Program-made: the position numbers and the translations under genes
Shown here: piece after piece, positions 9,763-17,671 of the stretch
Layout of the letters: each line of letters starts with the position of its first letter
Position numbering within the stretch: position 1 is the stretch's first letter
DNA from: Burkholderiales bacterium
GTDB taxonomy: Bacteria; Pseudomonadota; Gammaproteobacteria; Burkholderiales; Burkholderiaceae_C
DNA length: 41,963 bases
Direction: 5' to 3'
NCBI GenBank assembly: GCA_028872015.1
Contig: JAGWLO010000029.1
Span: 1 to 41,963 of the forward strand
The notes under the pieces: generated by a model
Told to the model about the DNA's origin: nothing
Seen by the model: the letters and a program-made list of their open reading frames with translations, nothing else
The model's database searches: none

Positions 9763-10350
9763 ATGACGACGGAGGCCACCGATCTGGGCCGGCTCGTGCC
9801 GGGCTTCGATTTCCTGCAGGGGCTGGTGAAGAACGCCGGTGCCGCGCTGCCCGGCATGGGCCAGTGGATCGCGCCCACGCTCGAGCCGGCCGAACTGGAC
9901 AAGCGCATCCAGGAGCTGCGCACCGTGCAGTTCTGGCTGGAGCAGAACGCCAAGCTGCTGGCGGCCACGATCCAGGCGCTGGAGGTGCAGCGCATGACGC
10001 TGTCCACGCTGCAGTCGATGAACCTGCCGATGGCCGAATTGCGCGAGGCGCTCACGATCAAGCCCGTGCCTGCTCCGGCGCCCGCACCCGCGCCCGCGCC
10101 CCCAACCTCGACGGCGCCCTCGGCACCTTCGGCCGCAGCGCCGGCGATCGACCCCATGCAATGGTGGGGCGCGCTCACCCGGCAGTTCACCGACATCGCC
10201 AGCCAGGCCCTGGCCGACCAGGCCGCCAAGGCCACCCAAGCGCCCCAGGCCGACGGCCCGGCCGCAGCAGCGTCCGCAGCCCGCCCCGCGCCTGCGCCGC
10301 GTCGCGCCCCCGCGGCCCAGCCCGCGCCGCCGCGCCCGCGCAGGCGCTGA
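9763..10350 (+). CDS. phaM: PhaM-like polyhydroxybutyrate granule protein
   Basis: 195 residues. The segment GMGQWIAPTLEPAELDKRIQELRTVQFWLEQNAKLLAATIQALEVQRMTLSTL (split here only by context) matches PhaM of Ralstonia eutropha, which activates PHB synthase PhaC and tethers PHB granules to the nucleoid. The C-terminal third is Pro/Ala/Arg-rich, with a (PA)n run at ~103-111 and a basic end (PPRPRRR), consistent with the DNA-binding tail known in the family. GGGAGA precedes the ATG. No phaC is in view; the next gene (FIST) starts 16 bases later and may be co-transcribed. The family call is strong; DNA binding is inferred from composition. Confidence 0.9.
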   Translation: MTTEATDLGRLVPGFDFLQGLVKNAGAALPGMGQWIAPTLEPAELDKRIQELRTVQFWLEQNAKLLAATIQALEVQRMTLSTLQSMNLPMAELREALTIKPVPAPAPAPAPAPPTSTAPSAPSAAAPAIDPMQWWGALTRQFTDIASQALADQAAKATQAPQADGPAAAASAARPAPAPRRAPAAQPAPPRPRRR

Positions 10351-10366
10351 AGCCGCCAGTCAGGCC

Positions 10367-11584
10367 ATGCAAGGCTTCCTGGTCGGCCATGCCGCGCACC
10401 CCGACTGGCGCCTGGCGCTGGCGCTGGCGGGGGCGCAGATCGAGGCGCAGCGGGCCCGGCACGATGCCAGCGAAGCGGGGCCCCTGTCGCTGGGCATCAT
10501 CTACTTCAGCGACCGCTACGCGGCCCAGGCCGAGGCGCTGTATGCCGAGCTGCGCCAGCGCTGGCCGGGCGTGTCGTGGGTGGGCAGCGCGGCCGTGGGC
10601 GTGGCTGCCGGCGGCGTGGAGTACCTCGACGAGCCGGCCCTGGCGCTGATGCTGGCGGCGCTGCCCAAGGGCCGCTTCGAGGTCTTCTCGGGCGCCCGCC
10701 GGCCGGGCCGGATCGAGGCCTTCAGCGCGCTCGTGCATGCCGACCCGGCCACGCCCGACCTGGCCGAACTCATCGCCGAGATGAGCGACCGCACCAGCTC
10801 GGGCTACCTCTTCGGCGGCCTGGCCGCGGGGCGCGGCGCCACCGCGCACCTGGCCGACGGCGTGTGGCGCGGCGGCCTGTCGGGCGTGGCCTTCAGCAGC
10901 GAGGTGGCGCTGGTCTCGCGCGTGACCCAGGGCAGCCAGCCCGTGGGCCCCACCCGCACCATCACCGCCTGCGACCGCAACATCGTGCTCACGCTCGACG
11001 ACGAGCCGGCGCTGACCTGCCTGCTGCGCGACCTGGGCCTGGCCGGCCGCGCCGATCTGCGCGGCGCGCTGCCGCAGGTGCGCGCCACGCTGGTCGGGCT
11101 GACCGACGCCGGCGACGCGGCGCTGGCCGCGCGCGGGCCGCGCCAGTTCGGCGCCGACACCCGGGTGCGCCACCTCATCGGGCTGGACCCCGCGCGCCTG
11201 GCGGTGGCCGTGGCCGAAATGCTCGAGCCCGGGCTGCGGCTGGCCTTCTGCCAGCGCGACGCGCGGGCCGCGCGTCGCGACCTGGTGCGCATCTGCAGCG
11301 AGATCCGCGACGAGGTCGAGAGCCTGCCCGAGACCCTGGTGCCTGCCGCCGCCGGCCACCCCGACGCGCGCCAGCGCATCCAGGGCGCGCTCTACATCAG
11401 CTGCGCCGGCCGGGGCGGGCCGCACTTCGGCGGGCCCTCGGCCGAGTTGCAGATCGTGCAGCATGCGCTGGGCGACGTGCCGCTGGTCGGGTTCTTCGCC
11501 GGCGGCGAGATCGCGCGCCACCACCTGTACGGCTACACGGGCGTGCTCACGGTGTTCACGCGCGGAGCGGGCGAGGCCGCTTAG
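10367..11584 (+). CDS. FIST N and C domain protein, stand-alone sensor
   Basis: 405 residues comprising a FIST N-terminal domain (LSLGIIYFSDRYAAQAEALYAELRQRWPG..WVGSAAVGVAAG) and a FIST C-terminal domain (ALYISCAGRGGPHFGG..LVGFFAGGEIARHHLYGYTGVLTVF). FIST is a predicted small-ligand (possibly amino-acid) sensing module usually attached to kinases, chemoreceptors or cyclic-di-GMP domains. Here it carries no output domain and no membrane segment, so it would act as a free cytoplasmic protein. It lies 16 bases after phaM. The ATG at 10367 has only a weak ribosome site (CAGTCAGGCC), as expected for coupling to the upstream gene. Confidence 0.85.
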   Translation: MQGFLVGHAAHPDWRLALALAGAQIEAQRARHDASEAGPLSLGIIYFSDRYAAQAEALYAELRQRWPGVSWVGSAAVGVAAGGVEYLDEPALALMLAALPKGRFEVFSGARRPGRIEAFSALVHADPATPDLAELIAEMSDRTSSGYLFGGLAAGRGATAHLADGVWRGGLSGVAFSSEVALVSRVTQGSQPVGPTRTITACDRNIVLTLDDEPALTCLLRDLGLAGRADLRGALPQVRATLVGLTDAGDAALAARGPRQFGADTRVRHLIGLDPARLAVAVAEMLEPGLRLAFCQRDARAARRDLVRICSEIRDEVESLPETLVPAAAGHPDARQRIQGALYISCAGRGGPHFGGPSAELQIVQHALGDVPLVGFFAGGEIARHHLYGYTGVLTVFTRGAGEAA

Positions 11585-11643
11585 GCGGCATCCTTCGGGG
11601 CCGGGCGGCGCCGCCGCACGCACTTTCGGAAGCGAGGACTGCA

Positions 11644-11901
11644 ATGAATCAACGAGCCGCCGCCGGTGCCGCCCTCGCGGCCGCAGCCCTGCTGGCCCTG
11701 GGCGCCGCGCTGGCCGCGCGCGCGCAATCCCAGATCAACGCCAGCCCGAGCCCGATCCCGATCGGCGTCTCGGCCAGCGGCAACACCAGCACCGCCTGGT
11801 TCAACGACCCGTCGTCGCGCCAGGCGGTGGCCTGCCAGACCGTGCAGGCGCCGGGCGGCCCGCTGGTGGGGGTGCACTGCGTGGCCGGCCGTCTGCCGTG
11901 A
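11644..11901 (+). CDS. Small secreted protein, unknown function
   Basis: 85 residues. Residues 1-28 are a classical signal peptide (MNQR, then an Ala/Leu-rich core) with likely cleavage after ARA, leaving a mature chain of ~57 residues: QSQINASPSPIPIGVSASGN, then a segment with two cysteines (ACQTV and VHCVAG) that could form one disulfide. I do not recognise a family. A GAGGAC site precedes the ATG. Third codon positions are nearly all G/C, like neighbouring genes, which supports coding. It is separated from the FIST gene by 59 bases and from glcD by 101. Confidence 0.7.
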   Translation: MNQRAAAGAALAAAALLALGAALAARAQSQINASPSPIPIGVSASGNTSTAWFNDPSSRQAVACQTVQAPGGPLVGVHCVAGRLP

Positions 11902-12002
11902 GGACCGGTGCCCGTGGCCCGTGCTGTGCCGGCCCGCGGGCGATCGCGTAAAGTGCCAGCGCCATGCGGCTGCGCCCTGCAGCCGCGCCAGGACGACCGC
12001 CC

Positions 12003-13505
12003 ATGAATGCGCCGCTCACCCCCGCCGTCGACCAGGCCCTGCAGCGTGCCGAGCGCCAGCAGGCGCTGGTGGCGGCCCTGACGCCGCTGCTGCCGGCGCA
12101 TGCGCTGCTGTACCAGCGCGAGGACACGGTGCCCTACGAATGCGACGGCCTCACGGCCTACCGCCAGCAGCCGCTGGCGGTGGCGCTGCCCGAGACCGAG
12201 GCGCAGGTGGCGGCGGTGCTGAAGGCCTGCCACGCGCTGCAGGTGCCGGTGGTGGCGCGGGGTGCCGGCACCGGCCTGTCGGGCGGTGCGCTGCCGCACG
12301 CGCTGGGCCTGACGCTGTCGCTGGCCAAGTTCAACAAGATCGTGATGGTCGACCGCCATGCGCGCACGGCCACCGTGCAGTGCGGCGTGCGCAACCTGGC
12401 CATCAGCGAGGCGGCGGCGCGCTTCGGCCTGTACTACGCGCCCGACCCCAGCAGCCAGATCGCCTGCACCATCGGCGGCAACGTGGCCGAGAACTCGGGC
12501 GGCGTGCATTGCCTGAAGTACGGCCTGACGCTGCACAACGTGCTGCGGGTGCGCGGCTACACGGCCGAGGGCGAGCCGGTCGAGTTCGGCAGCGAGGCGC
12601 TCGACGTGCCGGGCCTGGACCTGCTGCCGCTGGTCGTGGGCAGCGAGGGCATGCTGGCGGTGACGACCGAGGTGACGGTGAAGCTGGTGCCCAAGCCGAT
12701 GCTGGCGCGCTGCATCATGGCCAGCTTCGACGACGTGCGCAAAGCCGGCGACGCGGTGGCCGCGGTCATCGCCGCCGGCATCATCCCGGCCGGCCTGGAG
12801 ATGATGGACAAGCCGATGACGGCGGCGGTGGAAGACTTCGTGCATGCCGGCTACGACCTCGACGCCGCCGCCATCCTGCTGTGCGAGAGCGACGGCACGC
12901 CCGAGGAAGTGACCGAAGAGATCGCCCGCATGCTGGACGTGCTCTCGGGCTGCGGCGCCTCGCGCCTGGAGGTGAGCAAGGACGAGGCGCAGCGCCTGCG
13001 CTTCTGGAGCGGGCGCAAGAACGCCTTCCCGGCCTCGGGCCGCATCAGCCCCGACTACATGTGCATGGACAGCACCATCCCGCGCAAGCGGCTGGCCGAC
13101 ATCCTGATCGCCATCGGCGAGATGGAGACCAAGTACGGCCTGAAGTGCTGCAACGTCTTCCATGCCGGCGACGGCAACCTGCACCCGCTGATCCTGTTCG
13201 ACGCCAACGACCCCGACCAGATGCACCGCTGCGAACGCTTCGGCGCCGACATCCTGGAGACCAGCGTCGCCATGGGCGGCACCGTCACCGGCGAGCACGG
13301 CGTGGGGGTCGAGAAGCTCAGCAGCATGTGCGTGCAGTTCACGCCCGAAGAGCGCGAGCAGATGTTCGCCGTCAAGCGCGCCTTCGACCCCGCCGGGCGC
13401 CTGAACCCGGGCAAGGTGATCCCCACGCTGCAGCGCTGCGCCGAGTACGGAAAGATGCACGTCCGCAAGGGCCTGCTGCCGTTTGCCGGGCTGGAGCGCT
13501 ACTAG
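12003..13505 (+). CDS. glcD: Glycolate oxidase FAD subunit GlcD
   Basis: 500-residue flavoprotein that oxidises glycolate to glyoxylate as part of the membrane-associated GlcDEF complex. The FAD-binding-4 domain is evident (VVARGAGTGLSGGALPHALG; TIGGNVAENSGGVHCLKYG), followed by the FAD-oxidase C-terminal domain with the histidine segment FHAGDGNLHPLILFD, GGTVTGEHGVGVEK and the closing FDPAGRLNPGKVIPT. The ATG at 12003 has AGGAC upstream and matches the family N-terminus (MNAPLTPAVDQAL); an in-frame ATG at 11964 has less support. The stop is immediately followed by glcE. No glcC-type regulator is adjacent. Confidence 0.95.
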   Translation: MNAPLTPAVDQALQRAERQQALVAALTPLLPAHALLYQREDTVPYECDGLTAYRQQPLAVALPETEAQVAAVLKACHALQVPVVARGAGTGLSGGALPHALGLTLSLAKFNKIVMVDRHARTATVQCGVRNLAISEAAARFGLYYAPDPSSQIACTIGGNVAENSGGVHCLKYGLTLHNVLRVRGYTAEGEPVEFGSEALDVPGLDLLPLVVGSEGMLAVTTEVTVKLVPKPMLARCIMASFDDVRKAGDAVAAVIAAGIIPAGLEMMDKPMTAAVEDFVHAGYDLDAAAILLCESDGTPEEVTEEIARMLDVLSGCGASRLEVSKDEAQRLRFWSGRKNAFPASGRISPDYMCMDSTIPRKRLADILIAIGEMETKYGLKCCNVFHAGDGNLHPLILFDANDPDQMHRCERFGADILETSVAMGGTVTGEHGVGVEKLSSMCVQFTPEEREQMFAVKRAFDPAGRLNPGKVIPTLQRCAEYGKMHVRKGLLPFAGLERY

Positions 13506-14609
13506 ATGGACGCCCCGGCGGTCGACCCGGCGCTGGCGCCGCTGGTCGAGCAGGTGCGTGCGGCGGCGGCCGCCGGCACGCCGCTGCGCATCCGCGGCGG
13601 CGGCAGCAAGGATTTCTACGGCGGGCCGCTGAAGGGCGAGTTGCTGGAGACCCGGGGCCTGGCCGGCATCAGCAGCTACGAGCCGAGCGAGCTGGTGGTG
13701 ACGGCGCGCGCGGGCACGCCGCTGGCCGAGCTGGAGGAGGCGCTGGCCGAGCGCGGCCAGTGGCTGCCGTTCGAGCCGCCGCGCTTCGGGCCGGCCGGCG
13801 GCACGGTCGGCGGCATGGTGGCCGCCGGGCTGGCCGGCCCGGCCCGCGCCGCGGCCGGCGGCGTGCGCGACTACGTGCTGGGGGCCACGCTGCTGAACGG
13901 CCGCGCCCAGGTGCTGAGCTTCGGCGGCCAGGTGATGAAGAACGTGGCCGGGTACGACGTCACGCGCGTGCTCGCGGGCTCGCTCGGCGTGCTGGGCGTG
14001 GTCTGCGAGGTCTCGCTGAAGGTGCTGCCGCTGCCGGCGGCCAGCCTGACGCTGCGCCTGGAGGCCGACCAGGCGGCGTCGATCCAGCGGCTCAACGACT
14101 GGGGCGGCCAGCCGCTGCCGCTGAACGCCAGCGCCTGGTGGGACGGCACGCTGGTGCTGCGCCTGGCCGGGGCCGCGGCCGCGGTGCAGGCGGCCGCCGC
14201 CAGGATCGGCGGCGAGGTGGTCGAGGCGGCGCTGGCGGCGGGCTTCTGGGACGGCCTGCGCGACCACCGCGACGAGTTCTTCGCCGGCGCGGCGCGGGCG
14301 GTGGAGCAGGGCGCGGCGCTGTGGCGGCTGTCGGTGCCGGCCACCACGCCGCCGCTGAAGCTGCCGGGCGAACAGCTGCTGGAATGGGGCGGCGCCCAGC
14401 GCTGGCTGTGCACCACCGCGCCGCCGGCGCTGCTGCGCGAGGCGGCGCGCGCAGTGGGCGGCCACGCGGTGCTGTTCCGCGGCGGCGACAAGCAGGCCGG
14501 CGTGTTCGCGCCGCTGTCGCCGGCGCTGCTGCGCATCCACCACGCGCTGAAGCAGGCCTTCGACCCGCAGGGCCTGTTCAACCCCGGCCGCCTGCTGCCG
14601 GGCCTGTAG
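13506..14609 (+). CDS. glcE: Glycolate oxidase FAD-binding subunit GlcE
   Basis: 367 residues, second FAD-binding subunit of the GlcDEF complex, shorter than GlcD because it lacks most of the C-terminal substrate domain. Motifs: LRIRGGGSKDFYGG, GGTVGGMVAAGLAGPARAA, VRDYVLGATLLNG, NVAGYDVTRVLAGSLG and the family ending FDPQGLFNPGRLLPG. Its ATG directly abuts the glcD stop (TAGATG), so translation is coupled. Confidence 0.94.
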   Translation: MDAPAVDPALAPLVEQVRAAAAAGTPLRIRGGGSKDFYGGPLKGELLETRGLAGISSYEPSELVVTARAGTPLAELEEALAERGQWLPFEPPRFGPAGGTVGGMVAAGLAGPARAAAGGVRDYVLGATLLNGRAQVLSFGGQVMKNVAGYDVTRVLAGSLGVLGVVCEVSLKVLPLPAASLTLRLEADQAASIQRLNDWGGQPLPLNASAWWDGTLVLRLAGAAAAVQAAAARIGGEVVEAALAAGFWDGLRDHRDEFFAGAARAVEQGAALWRLSVPATTPPLKLPGEQLLEWGGAQRWLCTTAPPALLREAARAVGGHAVLFRGGDKQAGVFAPLSPALLRIHHALKQAFDPQGLFNPGRLLPGL

Positions 14610-14613
14610 CGCG

Positions 14614-14715
14614 ATGGGCTGCGACGTCGCCGACAAGCTGGGCCCGGCCGGCGCCCTGCCGCGCCCTCCCGCCACCTGCGCGCACCCGCGCGACCTGCTC
14701 GACACCGGGGCCTGA
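14614..14715 (+). CDS. Possible 33-residue protein between glcE and glcF
   Basis: The 106-base gap between glcE and glcF, unusual in an otherwise abutting operon, is filled by a reading frame that opens 4 bases after the glcE stop and ends in TGA directly before the glcF ATG. All but one of its codons end in G or C while second positions hold about a third A/T, the pattern of real genes here. The product (MGCDVADKLGPAGALPRPPA, then a part with one more cysteine) matches nothing I recognise and has no strong ribosome site. It may be a coupling leader for glcF, a relic, or chance. Confidence 0.35.
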   Translation: MGCDVADKLGPAGALPRPPATCAHPRDLLDTGA

Positions 14716-15972
14716 ATGCAAACCAACCTGGCGCCCGAGTTCAAGGGCACGCCGCAAGGCACCGAGGCCGAAGCCATCCTGCGCAAGTGCGTGCACTGCG
14801 GCTTCTGCACCGCCACCTGCCCCACCTACCAGCTGCTGGGCGACGAGCTCGACGGCCCGCGCGGCCGCATCTACCTGATGAAGCAGGTGCTGGAGGGCGC
14901 GCCCGTGACGCGCAAGACGCAGCAGCACCTGGACCGCTGCCTGACCTGCCGCAACTGCGAGACCACCTGCCCCAGCGGCGTGCAGTACGGGCGGCTGGTG
15001 GACATCGGGCGCGGCCTGGTCGAGGCGCGCGTGGAGCGCCCGCGCGGCGAGCGCGCGCTGCGCTGGCTGCTGAAGGAGGGGCTGACCTCGCCGCTGTTCG
15101 CCCCGGCGATGAAGCTGGGCCAGCTGGCGCGGCCGCTGCTGCCGGCGGCGCTGAAGGCCAAGGTGCCGGCGCGCAGCGGCGCGCGCGCCCACCGCTGGCC
15201 CACGCGCAGCCATCCGCGCAAGGTGCTGCTGCTGCTGGGCTGCGTGCAGCCGGCGATGCTGCCCAACATCAACAGCGCCACCGCGCGCGTGCTCGACGCC
15301 GCCGGCATCCAGACCCTGGCCGCCGACGGCGCCGGCTGCTGCGGCGCCATCCGCACCCACCTCGGCGACCAGGCCGGCGGCCTGGCCGACATGCGGCGCA
15401 ACATCGACGCCTGGTGGCCGCTGGTCGAAGGGCTCACCTCCGAGGGCAAGGTGGAGGCCATCGTCAGCAACGCCTCGGGCTGCGGCGTGATGGTCAAGGA
15501 CTACGGCCATGCGCTGGCCGGCGACCCCGCCTACGCGCAGAAGGCAGCCCGCGTGGCGGCGCTGGCGCGCGACCTGAGCGAGCTGCTGCCCGACCTGGTG
15601 CCCCGGCTGCAGGGCCGGCTGCGCAAGAGGCCGGCGCCGCGCCTGGCCTTCCACCCGCCGTGCACGCTGCAGCACGGCCAGCAGCTGCGCGGCGGGGTCG
15701 AGACGCACCTGGGCGCCCTCGGCTTCGACGTCCAGCTGGCCGCCGACGAAAGCCATCTGTGCTGCGGCAGCGCCGGCACCTACAGCGTGCTGCAGCCCGC
15801 GCTGGCCACGCAGCTGCGCGACCGCAAGCTCGGGCACCTGGCGCCGCTGGGCGCGCAGGCCATCGTCAGCGCCAACATCGGCTGCATCCAGCACCTGCAG
15901 ACCGGCACCCCCACCCCGGTGAAGCACTGGATCGAGGCGCTGGACGAGGCGCTGGACGGGGCGCTGCCATGA
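14716..15972 (+). CDS. glcF: Glycolate oxidase iron-sulfur subunit GlcF
   Basis: 418 residues. Two 4Fe-4S binding motifs near the N-terminus (CVHCGFCTATCP, ~30-41; CLTCRNCETTCP, ~75-86) and two CCG-type domains (GCCGAIRTHLGDQ and LCCGSAGTYSVLQP, each with a preceding cysteine region) define the electron-transfer subunit that passes glycolate electrons towards the quinone pool. The length is typical. The start abuts the TGA of the mini-ORF, and the last four bases (ATGA) overlap the start of the next gene, an FAH-family enzyme. Confidence 0.95.
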   Translation: MQTNLAPEFKGTPQGTEAEAILRKCVHCGFCTATCPTYQLLGDELDGPRGRIYLMKQVLEGAPVTRKTQQHLDRCLTCRNCETTCPSGVQYGRLVDIGRGLVEARVERPRGERALRWLLKEGLTSPLFAPAMKLGQLARPLLPAALKAKVPARSGARAHRWPTRSHPRKVLLLLGCVQPAMLPNINSATARVLDAAGIQTLAADGAGCCGAIRTHLGDQAGGLADMRRNIDAWWPLVEGLTSEGKVEAIVSNASGCGVMVKDYGHALAGDPAYAQKAARVAALARDLSELLPDLVPRLQGRLRKRPAPRLAFHPPCTLQHGQQLRGGVETHLGALGFDVQLAADESHLCCGSAGTYSVLQPALATQLRDRKLGHLAPLGAQAIVSANIGCIQHLQTGTPTPVKHWIEALDEALDGALP

Positions 15973-16787
15973 CGCGCTGGGTGCGCTTCATGCACGGTAA
16001 GCAGGCGCGCTACGGCCGCCTGGCGGGCGACTCCGTGCAGGTGGTCGAGGGCAGCCCCTTCGACGCGCCGCGGCCGACCGGCGAGCAGCTGCCCGTGGCC
16101 GGCCTGGCCTGGCTGACGCCCTGCGTGCCGGGGCAGATCATCGGCCTGTGGAACAACTTCCGCGCCGCGGCGGCGAAGCACGGCTGGCCCGATCCGGCCG
16201 AGCCCCTGTACTTCCTCAAGTCGCCGGGCAGTGCGGCCGCGCACGAGGAGACGATCCCGGCCGTCGCGCCCGAGGTCGGTCGCGTGCTCTACGAAGGCGA
16301 GCTGGCGATCGTCATCGGCCGCGCCGCGCACCGCGTGGCGGTGGACCAGGCCGCGGCCTGCATCTTGGGCTACACGGCGGCCAACGACGTCACCGCGATC
16401 GAGCTGCTGCAACGCGACGCCAGCTTCGCGCAATGGGCGCGGGCCAAGAGCTTCCCGGGCTTCGGGGCCTTCGGACCGTGGATCGACACCGACTTCGACC
16501 CCCGTGCCGCTTCGCTGCGGACGCTGGTGGGCGGGCGCGAGCGCCAGCACTACGCGTTCGCCGACATGTACTTCTCGCCACCCGAGCTGGTGTCGCGCCT
16601 GTCGCACGACATGCGGCTGGCGCCGGGCGATGTCATCCTGTGCGGCACCTCGCTGGGCGCGATGCCGATGAAGCCCGGCACCGTGGTCGAGGTCGTGATC
16701 GACGGCCTGGGCACGCTGCGCAACGTCTACGGCGCGGCCCAGGGGCCGGCCGGCGCTATCGACCGGCAGCGCGACGTTCGCGCATGA
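15969..16787 (+). CDS. FAH-family hydrolase in the glycolate operon
   Basis: 272 residues, the short HpcE/YcgM-like form of the fumarylacetoacetate hydrolase fold. Key elements: GQIIGLWNNFRAAAAKHGW, PLYFLKSPGSAA, VLYEGELAIVIGR (metal-binding glutamates), GYTAANDVTAIELLQRD (metal-binding Asp), SFPGFGAFGPW, PGDVILCGTSLGAMPMKPGTVVEVVIDGLGTLRN. Members cleave or decarboxylate small oxo acids, for example oxaloacetate or acylpyruvates. Its ATG overlaps the glcF stop (ATGA), so it is a true operon member, and a role on a glyoxylate-linked oxo acid is an inference from that context. Confidence 0.9.
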   Translation: MTRWVRFMHGKQARYGRLAGDSVQVVEGSPFDAPRPTGEQLPVAGLAWLTPCVPGQIIGLWNNFRAAAAKHGWPDPAEPLYFLKSPGSAAAHEETIPAVAPEVGRVLYEGELAIVIGRAAHRVAVDQAAACILGYTAANDVTAIELLQRDASFAQWARAKSFPGFGAFGPWIDTDFDPRAASLRTLVGGRERQHYAFADMYFSPPELVSRLSHDMRLAPGDVILCGTSLGAMPMKPGTVVEVVIDGLGTLRNVYGAAQGPAGAIDRQRDVRA

Positions 16788-16812
16788 ACCCGCCTCGCAC
16801 ACCCGGCGCGCC

Positions 16813-17670
16813 GTGAGGCGATCAACGCCTGCGGCCAAGCCGCCGCCCCCGGCGGTGGCGCTCGAAGCGCAGATCGCGGCCGCGCTGGACCACCTGGGCC
16901 AGGGCCGCCTGGACGAGGCCGACGCCGCCTGTGCGCGCGGTTTCGCGCTCGCGCCGGGTCACCCGGCCCTGCTGCAACTGCATTCCGCGCTGCAACTCGC
17001 GCGCGGCGAGGCGGTGCCGGCGCTGCGCAGCGCCATGGCCAGCCTGGCGGCCCGCCCCGACCACGCGCCCACGCTGCTGCTGGCCGCGCGCGCCGCGCGT
17101 GCCGCGGGTGAACTGGGGCTGGCCGCGGTGCAGGCCGAGCGTGGTGCCGCCCTCGCGCCCGGCGACGCCCAGGCCGCCTGCCTGCTGGGCGTGCTGCGGC
17201 TGGACCTGGGCCGGGCCGAGGCCGCGCTGCAGGGCCTGCTGGCGTTCACGGCGGCCCACCCCGACAGCGCGCCGGCCTGGTACGAATGCGGCCGCGCGGC
17301 GCGCGCGGTGGGCCGCCGCGACACCGCGCGCGCGGCCTTCGAGACCGCGCTGCGCCTGGCGCCCGGGCTGGCGCCGGCCTGGTTCGCCCTGGCGCTGGTC
17401 TGCCAGGACGAGCGCGATCTGGCCGCGGCGCAGAAGGCGCTGGAGCAGCTGCTGCGGCTGCAGCCGCAGCATGTCGAGGCCGCGGTCAACCTGGGCCTGG
17501 TGCAACAGCAGCAGGGGCGGCTCGATGCCGCCATGGCCTGCTACGGCCGGGCCTACCGGGCCCGGCCCGGCGCCACTTTCGGCCGCATTGCCAACGCGCT
17601 GTGTGCCGAGCCGTGCGGCCAGCTGTGGCTGGACCCCGAGGCCCTGCGCGCCGCGCTGCAGCGAGCCTGA
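16813..17670 (+). CDS. TPR-repeat protein
   Basis: 285 residues, soluble, composed of tetratricopeptide-like helix pairs from ~residue 15 to 260 (for example GRLDEADAACARGFALAPGHPALLQLHSAL, cut here to its sense: Gly-Asp/Ala-Pro spaced 34-residue units). The unit with LAAAQKALEQLLRLQPQHVEAAVNLGLV and the next one are the clearest repeats. TPR proteins are scaffolds for protein contacts; no enzymatic domain is attached. The start is a GTG at 16813, 25 bases after the FAH-family stop, so it may belong to the glc transcript. Its stop is 1 base from the stop of the convergent gene at 17672. Confidence 0.8.
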   Translation: MRRSTPAAKPPPPAVALEAQIAAALDHLGQGRLDEADAACARGFALAPGHPALLQLHSALQLARGEAVPALRSAMASLAARPDHAPTLLLAARAARAAGELGLAAVQAERGAALAPGDAQAACLLGVLRLDLGRAEAALQGLLAFTAAHPDSAPAWYECGRAARAVGRRDTARAAFETALRLAPGLAPAWFALALVCQDERDLAAAQKALEQLLRLQPQHVEAAVNLGLVQQQQGRLDAAMACYGRAYRARPGATFGRIANALCAEPCGQLWLDPEALRAALQRA

Positions 17671-17671
17671 A

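Noticed and set aside
7588..10239. Very long minus-strand open frame running on from the DUF3108 gene
   Set aside because: It is antisense to three well-supported plus-strand genes and its translation is low-complexity His/Gln/Arg-rich, the usual shadow of GC-rich coding DNA. Only the part from 7587 down matches a protein family.
16784..16816. Ten-codon frame (MNPPRTPGAP) linking the FAH and TPR genes by ATGA and GTGA overlaps
   Set aside because: Too short to judge and without any ribosome site; the overlaps are likely coincidental in such GC-rich sequence.
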